Source: CBDDEH01 sp965226865
GTDB lineage: Bacteria > Chloroflexota > Dehalococcoidia > Lucifugimonadales > JAGWBF01
Direction of reading: 5' to 3'
Length of the DNA: 64,000 bases
NCBI GenBank assembly: GCA_965226865.1
Contig: CBDDEH010000003.1
Location: 434,001 to 498,000 of the forward strand
How positions within the stretch are numbered: the first letter of the stretch is position 1; each line of letters begins with the position of its first letter. Shown piece after piece: positions 16,633 through 24,702 of the stretch. A program made the translations under genes and the position numbers. Under the pieces are notes generated by a model. The model was not told the origin of the DNA. It was given only the letters and a program-made list of their open reading frames with translations, and made no database searches.

Positions 16633-18777
16633 TCAAGGCGCCCAGACGTTGAAGTTCTCGAAGCTGGGCGACCCCTGGTGGCTTGAGTAAAAATCGCCCA
16701 TCGTGCTAATTCCACCGCTTGTCTGGTTGTGGCCCAGGTCCAGCTTGGCGACCATCTGATCATTTACGAAAAACCAACCGGCTCCCTCGATTGCAATTAT
16801 CAACAGGTGGTTTCTACTCAGTAAAGCTATCCCTGCGCCCGATAGGTAGCCGGACGCTACATCGGTATATTCGTCGTCGCCAACGACTCGAGTGTCGTGG
16901 AACCACCGTGCCTCATCAGTCAGTCCGATTATATCCAGGTGGCTAGATTCTGGATTGCGAATTATGAATCCGTAGTCCCAGTCACTGCCTTGGGGGTTAA
17001 CGAAGTCGGCTTCTACTACCAGGTCACGAGTCTGCACTCTGCTACCGTGGGTGGCGATAAACCCAGGCTCCTTTTCCAGCTTCCCCTCGGCGGGGCCGTA
17101 GCGCCTGCTTAACTGGTCGCCTCTGAAATTCTCAAACCGGGTAACCGCACCGGCGACTTCATCGCCTGTAAAAGCTCCAGTAATAACGGCGACGTCGCCC
17201 GCTCCGGTTACGTCCGACAAATCGAGAGCGGAGACAAATTCGCCATTGACGAAAAGCCAGCCGCGTTCTTTGATGGCTACGACCCTCAGGTGGTTCCGGC
17301 CCCCGGCGCCGGTGTCGAAGGTTTTGAGGGTTCCACCGCCCACCCGTTGGGTGTCGGCGTTTGACGTTTCCCTCCAACCAAGATACCAACGCCGGTCGCT
17401 TGTTACCGCGAAGTGAATAGCCGGGCCGGTGTGGTCTTGCCGAAAGATGAACCCGTAGTCCCATTTGTTAGATGCTGCCGAGTAGGGGTTGACGAATGTC
17501 GCATCCACTATCATGTCGGCAATGGAAACGTTGGCATACTGAGTCTCGATGGCATTGTCCGACGGGTCGTGCCGCAGCTCTCCGCTGGTGGGGCCGAAAT
17601 CGCTGGTTTGTCCCGGTACGGGCGTAGCGGTGGGGCGGCGGGTTGGTGTAGGCGTGGGAGCGGGTGGGCTGGCCCGGAGTGTGGGGATTTGCTGTTGCAC
17701 CGTTGTCCCTGAGATTGCAAAGCCCAGCCCCTCGGTGGGCCTCCCACTCTGCGATTCATCATAACGGAATGTGTTGATGCCCAGGATTTCGCCCGATACC
17801 GAGAGGATTGGTCCGCCGCTGTTGCCGGGATTGATGGCCGCATCGGTCTGGATCACATCGCTGCGGTGCGTTGAATCGTAACGCACTGCCGACACGATGC
17901 CCCGGGTTACGGTGGCCTGGCCGGGTAGTCCCAGGGCGTATCCGATGGCCACCACTTCGTCGCCGGGCTGTAGGGCTGCGGCGTTGCCAAAGGGCAGGGC
18001 CTGGAAGCTGCCGCAGCAGATGCTGACCACCGCCAGGTCACGAACGCTGTCAGTACCCAAGACGGAGCCGCTATAGGTAGTGGAATCGTTTACTATGACG
18101 CTGACCTGCACTTCACCTTCGACGACGTGATGGTTGGTGACGACGTACCCGGTCCGGCCCTGCGTCTCGAAGATGACCCCGGAGCCGGACCCCGAACTGG
18201 TCTGAATCCGCACCACGGCGGGCCTGACCTGCTTCACCATTACGCTCAGGGACGCCGCCGGGTCTTTGGTTGGCGTGGGTCTAGGTGTCGGGGTAGCGGT
18301 TGGCCGAGGTGTTGGCGTGGGAGTAGCCGTTGGAAGGGGTGTTGGCGTGGGAGTAGCCGTTGGAAGGGGCGTTGGCGTGGGAGTAGCCGTTGGAAGGGGC
18401 GTTGGCGTGGGAGTAGCGGTTGGAAGGGGCGTTGGCGTGGGAGTAGCGGTTGGAAGGGGTGTTGGCGTGGGAGTAGCCGTTGGAAGGGGCGTTGGCGTGG
18501 GAGTAGCCGTTGGAAGGGGCGTTGGCGTGGGAGTAGCGGTTGGCACAAGTGTCGGCGTGGGGATGGCGGCGAGCGTGGCCGCCACCCGGGCCTCTACGGT
18601 GGCGCCAATGTCCGGGGTCGGGGTGGGTGTTGCCGTGGGCAGCGCGGCAGCCACGGCAGCCTGCACTGTGGCTTCGATATCTCGTGTAGCCCTCGGGACA
18701 GGCGTTGGACTCTCGGCGGTGCAAGCAACCGCAACTAGGACCGCAACGACCGACACCAATATGCGACAAATGTTCAC
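16633..18777 (-). CDS. Lipoprotein-anchored HtrA/trypsin-like serine protease with two C-terminal sandwich domains
   Basis: 714 residues. Lipoprotein signal (LVSVVAVLVAVACTAE, Cys near residue 19), then a Thr/Pro-rich linker with seven exact 10-residue repeats. The protease domain spans about residues 170-370 with the triad visible: His in VVTNHHVVEG, Asp in DSVRDLAVVS, Ser in NPGNSGGPIL. A short Thr/Pro linker follows, then two tandem copies (about 400-550 and 560-714) of a lectin/LamG-like unit, each with KWDYGFIFRQ or DWDYGFIIRN and a GWLFVNGEF or GWFFVNDQM strand. Acts outside the membrane, perhaps on misfolded or surface proteins. No PDZ domain seen. Confidence 0.85.
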   Translation of the reverse strand: MNICRILVSVVAVLVAVACTAESPTPVPRATRDIEATVQAAVAAALPTATPTPTPDIGATVEARVAATLAAIPTPTLVPTATPTPTPLPTATPTPTPLPTATPTPTPLPTATPTPTPLPTATPTPTPLPTATPTPTPLPTATPTPTPLPTATPTPTPRPTATPTPRPTPTKDPAASLSVMVKQVRPAVVRIQTSSGSGSGVIFETQGRTGYVVTNHHVVEGEVQVSVIVNDSTTYSGSVLGTDSVRDLAVVSICCGSFQALPFGNAAALQPGDEVVAIGYALGLPGQATVTRGIVSAVRYDSTHRSDVIQTDAAINPGNSGGPILSVSGEILGINTFRYDESQSGRPTEGLGFAISGTTVQQQIPTLRASPPAPTPTPTRRPTATPVPGQTSDFGPTSGELRHDPSDNAIETQYANVSIADMIVDATFVNPYSAASNKWDYGFIFRQDHTGPAIHFAVTSDRRWYLGWRETSNADTQRVGGGTLKTFDTGAGGRNHLRVVAIKERGWLFVNGEFVSALDLSDVTGAGDVAVITGAFTGDEVAGAVTRFENFRGDQLSRRYGPAEGKLEKEPGFIATHGSRVQTRDLVVEADFVNPQGSDWDYGFIIRNPESSHLDIIGLTDEARWFHDTRVVGDDEYTDVASGYLSGAGIALLSRNHLLIIAIEGAGWFFVNDQMVAKLDLGHNQTSGGISTMGDFYSSHQGSPSFENFNVWAP
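18330..18539 (-). repeat. Seven tandem 30-bp coding repeats
   Basis: Period of exactly 30 bases (TTGGAAGGGG then T/C GTTGGCGTG ...), seven units, encoding LPTATPTPTP seven times in the protease linker. Units differ only at a few C/T or C/G positions. Length changes by recombination would stay in frame. Confidence 0.9.
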
Positions 18778-18895
18778 ACGCCATTATTGTCTATAGCCAG
18801 GAGTTTGTAAATCCGCAAGGCTGCCACAAGCGCGCCGGAAGCTTCATCGCCTACTCGGAGCCCTCCAAGCCCACCGCCCACGAGTACCGCAATTT

Positions 18896-19028
18896 TTGGT
18901 GTCGATTGAGAAATTGGGATGGTATAGCGGACGGCGGCCTTGCCGGGCTCGACTACGATCTCCTTGACGAAAGACTGGATGAATGACCTAGACTCGGTTA
19001 GCTCGCTGGTCTTCAGGTACTCGCTCAT
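18896..19028 (-). pseudogene. Serine-recombinase C-terminal fragment
   Basis: Reads MSEYLKTSELTESRSFIQSF, VKEIVVEPGKAAVRYTIP, the helix and strand typical of the extreme C-terminus of large serine recombinases, here without any other part of the gene. It lies just upstream of the protease gene. It is unlikely to be the missing end of the 12460 gene, since it is on the other strand and 5.7 kb away, but that cannot be excluded. Confidence 0.55.
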
Positions 19029-19055
19029 CTCCGTAGGCCGGCAGCCCATAGCATA

Positions 19056-20000
19056 CTACGGTTCGACGACGTGCACCCTGCCGGCGAACTCCTCGCTGAC
19101 GTAGATGCGGCCCCGCGCCACCGCCACGGCCGTGGGGGAAACAAGGCCATCGGCCACCACCGACATGACACCGTCGCGCCACCGGACCAGCCTGCCTGGG
19201 AACAGGTGGGACTCCTTGGAGCCAACCTCGGCCAGGGAGCGCATGTCGCCGCTGTACTTCGTGACCAGCATGGAGCCGTCGGCTTCAAAAGCCACGTCCG
19301 TCGCGGCGGTGAACCCGTCGGCATAGACGGTGGTCTCGCCGAGGTCCAGAGCGTCGCCGTCGCCGTTGTCGTCCTGCAAACGCAGGACCCGGGCACCGCC
19401 GGTGGGGAAGGGAAAACCCAGTGAGGGTGGCGACGTAGGCCGCGCCGTCCGGTCCCAAGGCAATGCTGGTGGGCACGGCCTCCACCTGCGCCGAGCCGTC
19501 AGCCGTGGCGTGGGTCTGAGGATCCAGTCGAGCGTAGGGGTGGATCTCGCCAGCGAGGGTGACGCGCCAGACCGCGTTGGCGCCAGCGTCGCTGACGAGC
19601 AGTCCGCCAGAGGGGGCGGGCAGCAGGTCGTAGGGATTTGTGATGGGATTGAGGGGGGCTAGCCCCAGGGGATCCTGGCCGGTCAGACCGACGGGGTGGG
19701 CTCCCGGCGCCAGCGCGAGACCTCGCGGAACTCCTTGACCCGGGCCTCCCCCACCACGTAGTAGGTTATGCCGCCCAACTGCACGGCGGCGGAGACTCCG
19801 GCGGGCGCTCCTTCCGGCCCGTCTTTCAGCCGTGGCAGGCCCTCGTGGAGCACGGCGAGTCGATTTTGGCGGTCCAAGATCAGGAGTCGCCCGCCGCCCA
19901 CCTCGGCGATGAGCAATCGACCGTCGTCCAAGGCCGTCAGCCCGCGGGGCGACGCAGTTTCATACGCCCATGCAACGAACCAACCCCGCCTTACAAGCAC
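19056..20000 (-). pseudogene. ScyD/ScyE-like beta-propeller protein, two frameshifts
   Basis: Family proteins are secreted six-bladed NHL-like propellers. Three frames join: SPRGLTALDDGRLLIAEVGG ... GGITYYVVGEARVKEF (frame ending 19683), then LAPLNPITNPYDLLPAPSGG, LLVSDAGANAVWRV and VPTSIALGPDGAAYVATLTG, then FPFPTGGARVLRLQ ... GRIYVSEEFAGRVHVVEP ending at 19056. Shifts lie near 19695 and 19412. There is no signal peptide at the 5' end, so the N-terminus is also missing. The family call rests on the VPTS...GPDGA...LTGFPFP sequence order. Confidence 0.65.
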
Positions 20001-20010
20001 AGGGCGGGGT
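19983..20010. terminator. Hairpin after the betaine-binding gene
   Basis: ACCCCGCC, 12-base loop, GGCGGGGT; lies 28 bases beyond the stop of the gene at 20038. There is no clear U-tract, so it is a weak or Rho-assisted terminator at best. Confidence 0.35.
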
Positions 20011-20037
20011 CGGTCTGGCGTCGACAGTTACGCTGCT

Positions 20038-21033
20038 CTAGGAACCGACGGCTGCCTCAACCTTGGAGGCCACGTCCGAGGTGACCCAGTTCTTCCATGC
20101 CGAGTTGTTCTGCAGGAACTTGTCCGCGGCGGCGAAAAAGTCCCCGTCCAACTCGCCGAGGTAGCCCGCCGCCTCCAGCTGGTTGGCCGCGCTGAAGTCC
20201 CACTTCTCGAAGAAGGTGACTAGGTCCGGCGCTTGGTCGACCAGGTTCTTACGCATGACGATAAGGACCTGCGCTATAGAGTAGCCACAGTTCCTCTCGG
20301 CGTCCCAGCACTCGGCGCTATACGGGGGCTCTTCCAAGAGGGTGTAGCCGCCGTATTCAGTGCTCAGAGCGTTGCTGAGGGTGGTGGGTCCCCAGTAGTA
20401 GAACAGCACTGGCTCCTCCTTCTCAAAGGAAGCGCGGATCTCCGCCTCAAGGGCTTCGCCGGATCCGGGGTTGACCAGCTCAATCACGTCGTCCAAGCCG
20501 TAGCCCGCCACCTGCTTTGTATTGGTGACCTCGCACTCCCAACCCGGCGGGCAGTTCAGCAGCCGGGCTTTCCCGTTGGAATCCGGGGTTACGAAGAGGT
20601 CCATATGGTCCCGCAAGTCTTGGACTGTCCTAAGGCCGGGGTTGGCGTCCGTCACGTACTTAGGCACAATGAAGGCGGACTGCCAGTTGTCCTCCAAGCT
20701 GGTCCCAATTGCCTCGATGGTGCCCTCAGCGATGGCCTGGTCGTAGGCTTCCTTCTGGTTTGGAAGCCAGATTTCCAAGGTAACGTTGGTGTCGCCCCTG
20801 GTAAGGGCCTCCATCAGCGGCACCGTGCCGCCGAACACCTTGTCGGTCGGGTACCCGTACCCCGCGCTGACGATCCGCGCGGCGATGGCGTTTTGAAGCT
20901 GGGCGCTGTCCCAGTTGAGGTCCGAGAAGATGATCGTGGGTTTCTCCTCATCCCCGCAGGCGCCCGCTGCGAACATAAAAACCACCATGAGGCTGAGCAG
21001 CCCCAGTCCTATCCTCCCAGTCTTGCCTTTCAT
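20038..21033 (-). CDS. proX: Glycine betaine/choline ABC transporter substrate-binding lipoprotein
   Basis: 331 residues, OpuAC/ProX-type. Lipoprotein signal: LLSLMVVFMFAAGACGDEEK, Cys near residue 26. The body shows the family pattern: IIFSDLNWDSAQLQNAIAA near the N-terminus, VTLEIWLPNQKEAYDQAI, a NTKQVAGYGLDDVIEL segment, and VLFYYWGPTTLSNALST. Captures a quaternary amine outside the membrane for the fused transporter encoded 60 bases upstream. Start ATG 21033 follows AGGAGAG. Intact. Confidence 0.85.
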   Translation of the reverse strand: MKGKTGRIGLGLLSLMVVFMFAAGACGDEEKPTIIFSDLNWDSAQLQNAIAARIVSAGYGYPTDKVFGGTVPLMEALTRGDTNVTLEIWLPNQKEAYDQAIAEGTIEAIGTSLEDNWQSAFIVPKYVTDANPGLRTVQDLRDHMDLFVTPDSNGKARLLNCPPGWECEVTNTKQVAGYGLDDVIELVNPGSGEALEAEIRASFEKEEPVLFYYWGPTTLSNALSTEYGGYTLLEEPPYSAECWDAERNCGYSIAQVLIVMRKNLVDQAPDLVTFFEKWDFSAANQLEAAGYLGELDGDFFAAADKFLQNNSAWKNWVTSDVASKVEAAVGS

Positions 21034-21093
21034 GTCGTGACTCTCCTTTCTTGGTCCTTAGCGCCGCCTGCGCGTGTTCTTGATTCCGTCTAT

Positions 21094-23289
21094 CTATTCC
21101 TTCTTGCTCCGCAGGGCGGCCTGCCGCTCCCGTGCCCATGCCTGAGTTATCCGGTCCAGAATGATCGCCAGCGCCACGATGGCCAGACCCGCCAGCAGCG
21201 CCTCCCCGGGCCGGAACCGGCCGAGACCCCGGAGGACGTCCTCTCCCAAGCCACCGGCGCCCACCAGCGAGGCCACCACCACCATGGCCAGGGCCATCAT
21301 GATAGTCTGGTTTATGCCCGCCATGATGGTGGGGATGGCCATGGGCAACTGCACTTTCAGCAGGAGCTGCCGTCGGGTGGTGCCGAAGGACTGGGCCGCC
21401 TCCACCACCTGTGGCGTCACCTGGCGGATGCCCAGGTTGGTCAGCCGGATGGCCGGAGGCACGGCGTAGATCACCGTGGCGAAGATGCCCGGCACGTTGC
21501 CGATGCCGAACAGCATGATGCCCGGCACTAGGTAGACGAAGGCCGGCATGGTCTGCATGCCGTCTAGAATTGGCCGTATGGTGGAATCTACGGAGTTGTT
21601 TCGGGCGGCCACGATGCCCAGGGGGATGGCAATGGCTACGGACAAGATCACCGCCACCACGATGAGGGCCATGGTTTCCATGGCGCTTTCCCACAGGCCC
21701 ACCAGCCCCACTGCCGTCAGCGATCCTACCGCGAATGCCCCAAGCCGCCAACCCACGGTCCGCCAGGAGAGCAGCGCAATGCCCAAAACCACCGTGGGCC
21801 ATGGAAGCCAGCGGAGCGCGTCCTCCAAGAGCAGCAGGAACGTCAACACGGCGTCCGCCACGGTGTCGAACACCGGCGCGCCGGTCCGGGTCAGCCAGCG
21901 AAGGAAATCGTTGATCTCGTTCGCGATCTCCGGGCCCCAATTGGCCGGGAAGGAGACCCCTACGCCCCAGAACGCTGCCACAATGGCCGTGGATGCGGCC
22001 AGAGACAGAAGGCCAAGAAGGAGGACGGTTATGTGGCTCATCCGCCCAAGGACGACGTTCATTCGCCCCGACAGAGATGAGTCCCTGGTCTTTTCTTCTT
22101 GCTGATCGGAGGTCTTGGTCTGACTGGGGACCGCCATGGAACTGAGACCGGCCTCTCCTGCGTCCCCGCCGCTGTGGCCGTCGGCGAAGCTAGGTTGCTC
22201 GAAGGCAGCCTGGAGCAGGGTCTCCCGGTCTATCACGCCGACCAAAGCCCCGGACTCATCCATGACCCCTAGCTGACCTGGAGTGGACCAAAGCTCGGAG
22301 AGCGCCTCGTCCACCGTTTGCTCGAAGGCCACTCTGGCGTTGGGCTTGCTGGCCTCCGCCGACGCCCGTTTGGTCCCCTGCCGGTCCATGAAGTAGCCCA
22401 CCGTCAGCACGGTGGACGGGCGCACGTCTCGCGTGAAGTCCGCCACGTACTCGTCCGCCGGGTCGGCTACGATTTCTTCGGGAGTCCCCGTCTGAATCAC
22501 CGCCCCGTCGCGCATGATAGCGATGCGATTGCCCAACCGCACCGCTTCGGACAGGTCATGAGTGATGAAGATGATGGTCTTCTGCATCTGCCCCTGGAGC
22601 CGCATAAGCTCGTTCCGCATGTCCCGGCGTATGAGGGGGTCCAGGGCGCTGAAGGGCTCGTCCATCAGCAGGATTTCCGGGTTGCTGGCCAACGCTCTGG
22701 CCAAGCCGACGCGCTGCTGCATGCCGCCGGACAGAGCGGAGGGCCGATACTCGCCCCACTCGCCAAGCCCCACAAGCTCCAAGACCTCTTGGGCCCGCTC
22801 TGAGCGGCTTTCCAAGGGAACGTCCTGGATTTCCAGGCCCCACGCAGCGTTTTCCAGCACGGTGCGATGGGGCAGGAGGCCGAACTGCTGGAAGACCATG
22901 GAGGTCTTGGTGCGCCGGAAGTTCGTCAGCTCCTCGTCGCCGAACGCCAAAACATCGTCATCGTCCACAAAGACGGAGCCGGTGGTTGGGTTGATGAGGC
23001 GGTTGATGCAGCGGACTATGGTGGACTTGCCGCTTCCGGAGAGGCCCATGACCACGAAGGTCTCCCCGTCATGCACGTCGAAACTGACGTCCTGCAAAGC
23101 CACGACGCAGTTGTAGGCAGCCTGGGCCTCCCCCTTGGACATCCCAGACACCCGCTCCACCAAGTCCGGCCCTTCGCCCTCGCCAAAGACCTTCCAAAGG
23201 TTTCTGACCCGTACGCGAACCGAGCCCCTTGAGGCGTCGCTTAAGGAACTTGCAGGCGATTCTATAGGCATCAAACCCCGAAAAAGCAA
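21094..23289 (-). CDS. proVW: Fused glycine-betaine ABC transporter ATPase and permease (ProV-ProW)
   Basis: 731 residues; start at 23289 or the ATG six codons later. Residues 25-280 are the ATPase: Walker A MGLSGSGKST, Q-loop VFQQFGLLPH, signature LSGGMQQRVG, Walker B EILLMDEPFSALD, switch FITHDLSEA. Residues 290-370 are a CBS-like regulatory segment (GVMDESGALVGVIDRETLL). After a hydrophilic linker come about seven membrane helices with the permease coupling motif (QSFGTTRRQLLLKVQLPMA). ProV and ProW are normally separate; here no stop or start lies between them. Imports osmoprotectants at the inner membrane with the 20038 protein. Confidence 0.9.
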   Translation of the reverse strand: MLFRGLMPIESPASSLSDASRGSVRVRVRNLWKVFGEGEGPDLVERVSGMSKGEAQAAYNCVVALQDVSFDVHDGETFVVMGLSGSGKSTIVRCINRLINPTTGSVFVDDDDVLAFGDEELTNFRRTKTSMVFQQFGLLPHRTVLENAAWGLEIQDVPLESRSERAQEVLELVGLGEWGEYRPSALSGGMQQRVGLARALASNPEILLMDEPFSALDPLIRRDMRNELMRLQGQMQKTIIFITHDLSEAVRLGNRIAIMRDGAVIQTGTPEEIVADPADEYVADFTRDVRPSTVLTVGYFMDRQGTKRASAEASKPNARVAFEQTVDEALSELWSTPGQLGVMDESGALVGVIDRETLLQAAFEQPSFADGHSGGDAGEAGLSSMAVPSQTKTSDQQEEKTRDSSLSGRMNVVLGRMSHITVLLLGLLSLAASTAIVAAFWGVGVSFPANWGPEIANEINDFLRWLTRTGAPVFDTVADAVLTFLLLLEDALRWLPWPTVVLGIALLSWRTVGWRLGAFAVGSLTAVGLVGLWESAMETMALIVVAVILSVAIAIPLGIVAARNNSVDSTIRPILDGMQTMPAFVYLVPGIMLFGIGNVPGIFATVIYAVPPAIRLTNLGIRQVTPQVVEAAQSFGTTRRQLLLKVQLPMAIPTIMAGINQTIMMALAMVVVASLVGAGGLGEDVLRGLGRFRPGEALLAGLAIVALAIILDRITQAWARERQAALRSKKE

Positions 23290-23494
23290 ATTCCAGCGCG
23301 ACTTGCGTCGCGAGTACGGAGCTTAGCATAGCTTATAGATATGTCTTGGGCCTGTCAATGTTGTCCGTTGTCCGTTTTCAGCGATAATTATGAGGTTCTG
23401 AGCCGTATACAGCATATGTATCACATATTACTCTCAATATCGTGCGGTTTTTACTATTTGCTAGTAGTATTATGAATACTATCAACTGTAGGCC

Positions 23495-23746
23495 GTCAGC
23501 GATAATGGGACACATGTGAGGTGTAGAAAACCCGAGAGCTTGGAGGTGGAGTGGGCTCCTGGGCTGAGGGTAGAGTACCCAAGGAAAGGAGCAGATGTGT
23601 CCCAACCAGATACTGACAAAGCACTGGCCGCCGAAGAGCGTAGCCAGGAGACCAAGCCCTTCGTCCGCACGGTGAAGGCTGCTCCACCTACAGACACAGT
23701 ATCAGGAGACAGAGGTTGCCTTCGTCCGCACGGTGAAGGCTGCTCC
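23495..23746 (+). mobile_element. IS3-family end remnant with duplicated coding start
   Basis: 23495 on (GTCAGCGATAATGGGACAC) equals, inverted, the end of the complete IS3-type element at 35675-35693. It continues into the orfA start (VSQPDTDKALAAEERSQET, KPFVRTVKAA), also matching 35500-35590. A 28-bp piece of that coding start is repeated at 23658-23685 and 23719-23746. The rest of the element is lost. Confidence 0.7.
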
Positions 23747-23945
23747 CCTCACACCAGCTCCTTCTGGGTCGCTTCCTGTGACTTGACCCTGGCCGAGCTG
23801 CGTCTTCTTTCATACCACTCCGCATCCCGCGTCTGGCATCCGACCGTGGGCGGAGTGCGTCCGGCTTCATCCGGTGCCACAAGCGGGTCTCGATTGCGGT
23901 CGCGGCGGCGCTGCTGCTGGTCGGTCTGCTGCTGCTGACCGGCGA

Positions 23946-24069
23946 CGATCATGTCGATGTCGATGTTGACGCGAGCGCGCAGATGTGCCACGGCGGCCTG
24001 GGTCGAAGCCAGAGTCGACGGGAGGTAGTCCTCTTCGTTGAAGGCGGGTATGATGATGGACAGTTTCAT
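23946..24069 (-). pseudogene. Family 2 glycosyltransferase, first 41 residues only
   Basis: MKLSIIIPAFNEEDYLPSTL is the classic start of a GT2 enzyme, then LASTQAAVAHLRAR. After VNIDIDMIV the sequence no longer fits (no Asp-Asn-Ser-Thr-Asp block). The adjoining DNA reads better on the + strand as a hydrophobic helix (VSIAVAAALLLVGLLLLTGD), so two gene pieces are joined here. Confidence 0.5.
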
Positions 24070-24551
24070 GGAATGTCAACGTACCAAGGCGATACGACTA
24101 AGGAAAGTGTTCGGTAGCTAATGCTCTTTGTCAACCTCTATACTGGATGGTGGCGTACAGCAAGTTGGAAACGGGGAACCCTCCCCTTACATCGCGGTCA
24201 ACGTTCCGGCCCGCTGACCGCAGCCAAGCTTACAACCTTACCTCCCAGCGAAAAGTTCGCAATTCAGTCTCGTTAGGCCCGCCGAACTATACAAAATCAA
24301 GAACTTTCACGCCCAGGTTTAGGTTGGCGCTTTAGCGACATGTCAGTAAACGGGGCGAAGTCGAGAACCTTGTAGAGGTTCGTTTTGGATGTAATTGACC
24401 AATGGCCTTGCCCCGCGACGCGCGAGCTCGCCCTGCGTGGATGGACAGGTCCCAATCCCACAAAAACTCGCATTTCTGGTGGATCAGTTTTCGGAGTGAG
24501 GACTAGGTCTGCCTAAATGAACCCAAGCCTTTCACCCGCATAACGTATGGA
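24070..24551. other. About 480 bases without a gene
   Basis: No frame with recognisable features; no strong hairpin or promoter noted. Lies between the glycosyltransferase fragment and the split phosphatase-like gene. Confidence 0.5.
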
Positions 24552-24702
24552 TTACGTCTTACTGGGAAAATCTTCTTTAGCGCCCATATGTGTGGCTACC
24601 ATATAGGTGCGTGTTGCTCCCCCCGAGTCCATCACGATTACCGTACGGCCCATTGAGGTGAGTTCATCAATATCGGCCTTTACAGCGTCGAGGGTCTCTG
24701 TG
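24552..24702 (-). pseudogene. Phosphatase-like gene, 3' part beyond the IS insertion
   Basis: Joining this piece to 26531-26963 after removing the IS and one 8-bp duplication restores the frame: IPTETLDAVKADIDELTSMG, then RTVIVMDSGGATRTYMV and a stop at 24552. In protein-tyrosine/dual-specificity phosphatases the corresponding block is His-Cys-x-x-Gly-x-x-Arg-Thr; here it is Met-Asp-Ser-Gly-Gly-Ala-Thr-Arg-Thr, so the catalytic Cys is Asp. Confidence 0.65.

Noticed and set aside
18330..18539. Seven regular 30-bp repeats as a CRISPR or satellite
   Set aside because: No spacers; the repeats are in frame in a lipoprotein linker with clear flanking domains.
12460..19028. 18896-19028 as the missing C-terminus of the recombinase at 12460
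   Set aside because: Opposite strand, 5.7 kb away, and the middle part is absent; a separate relic is more likely.
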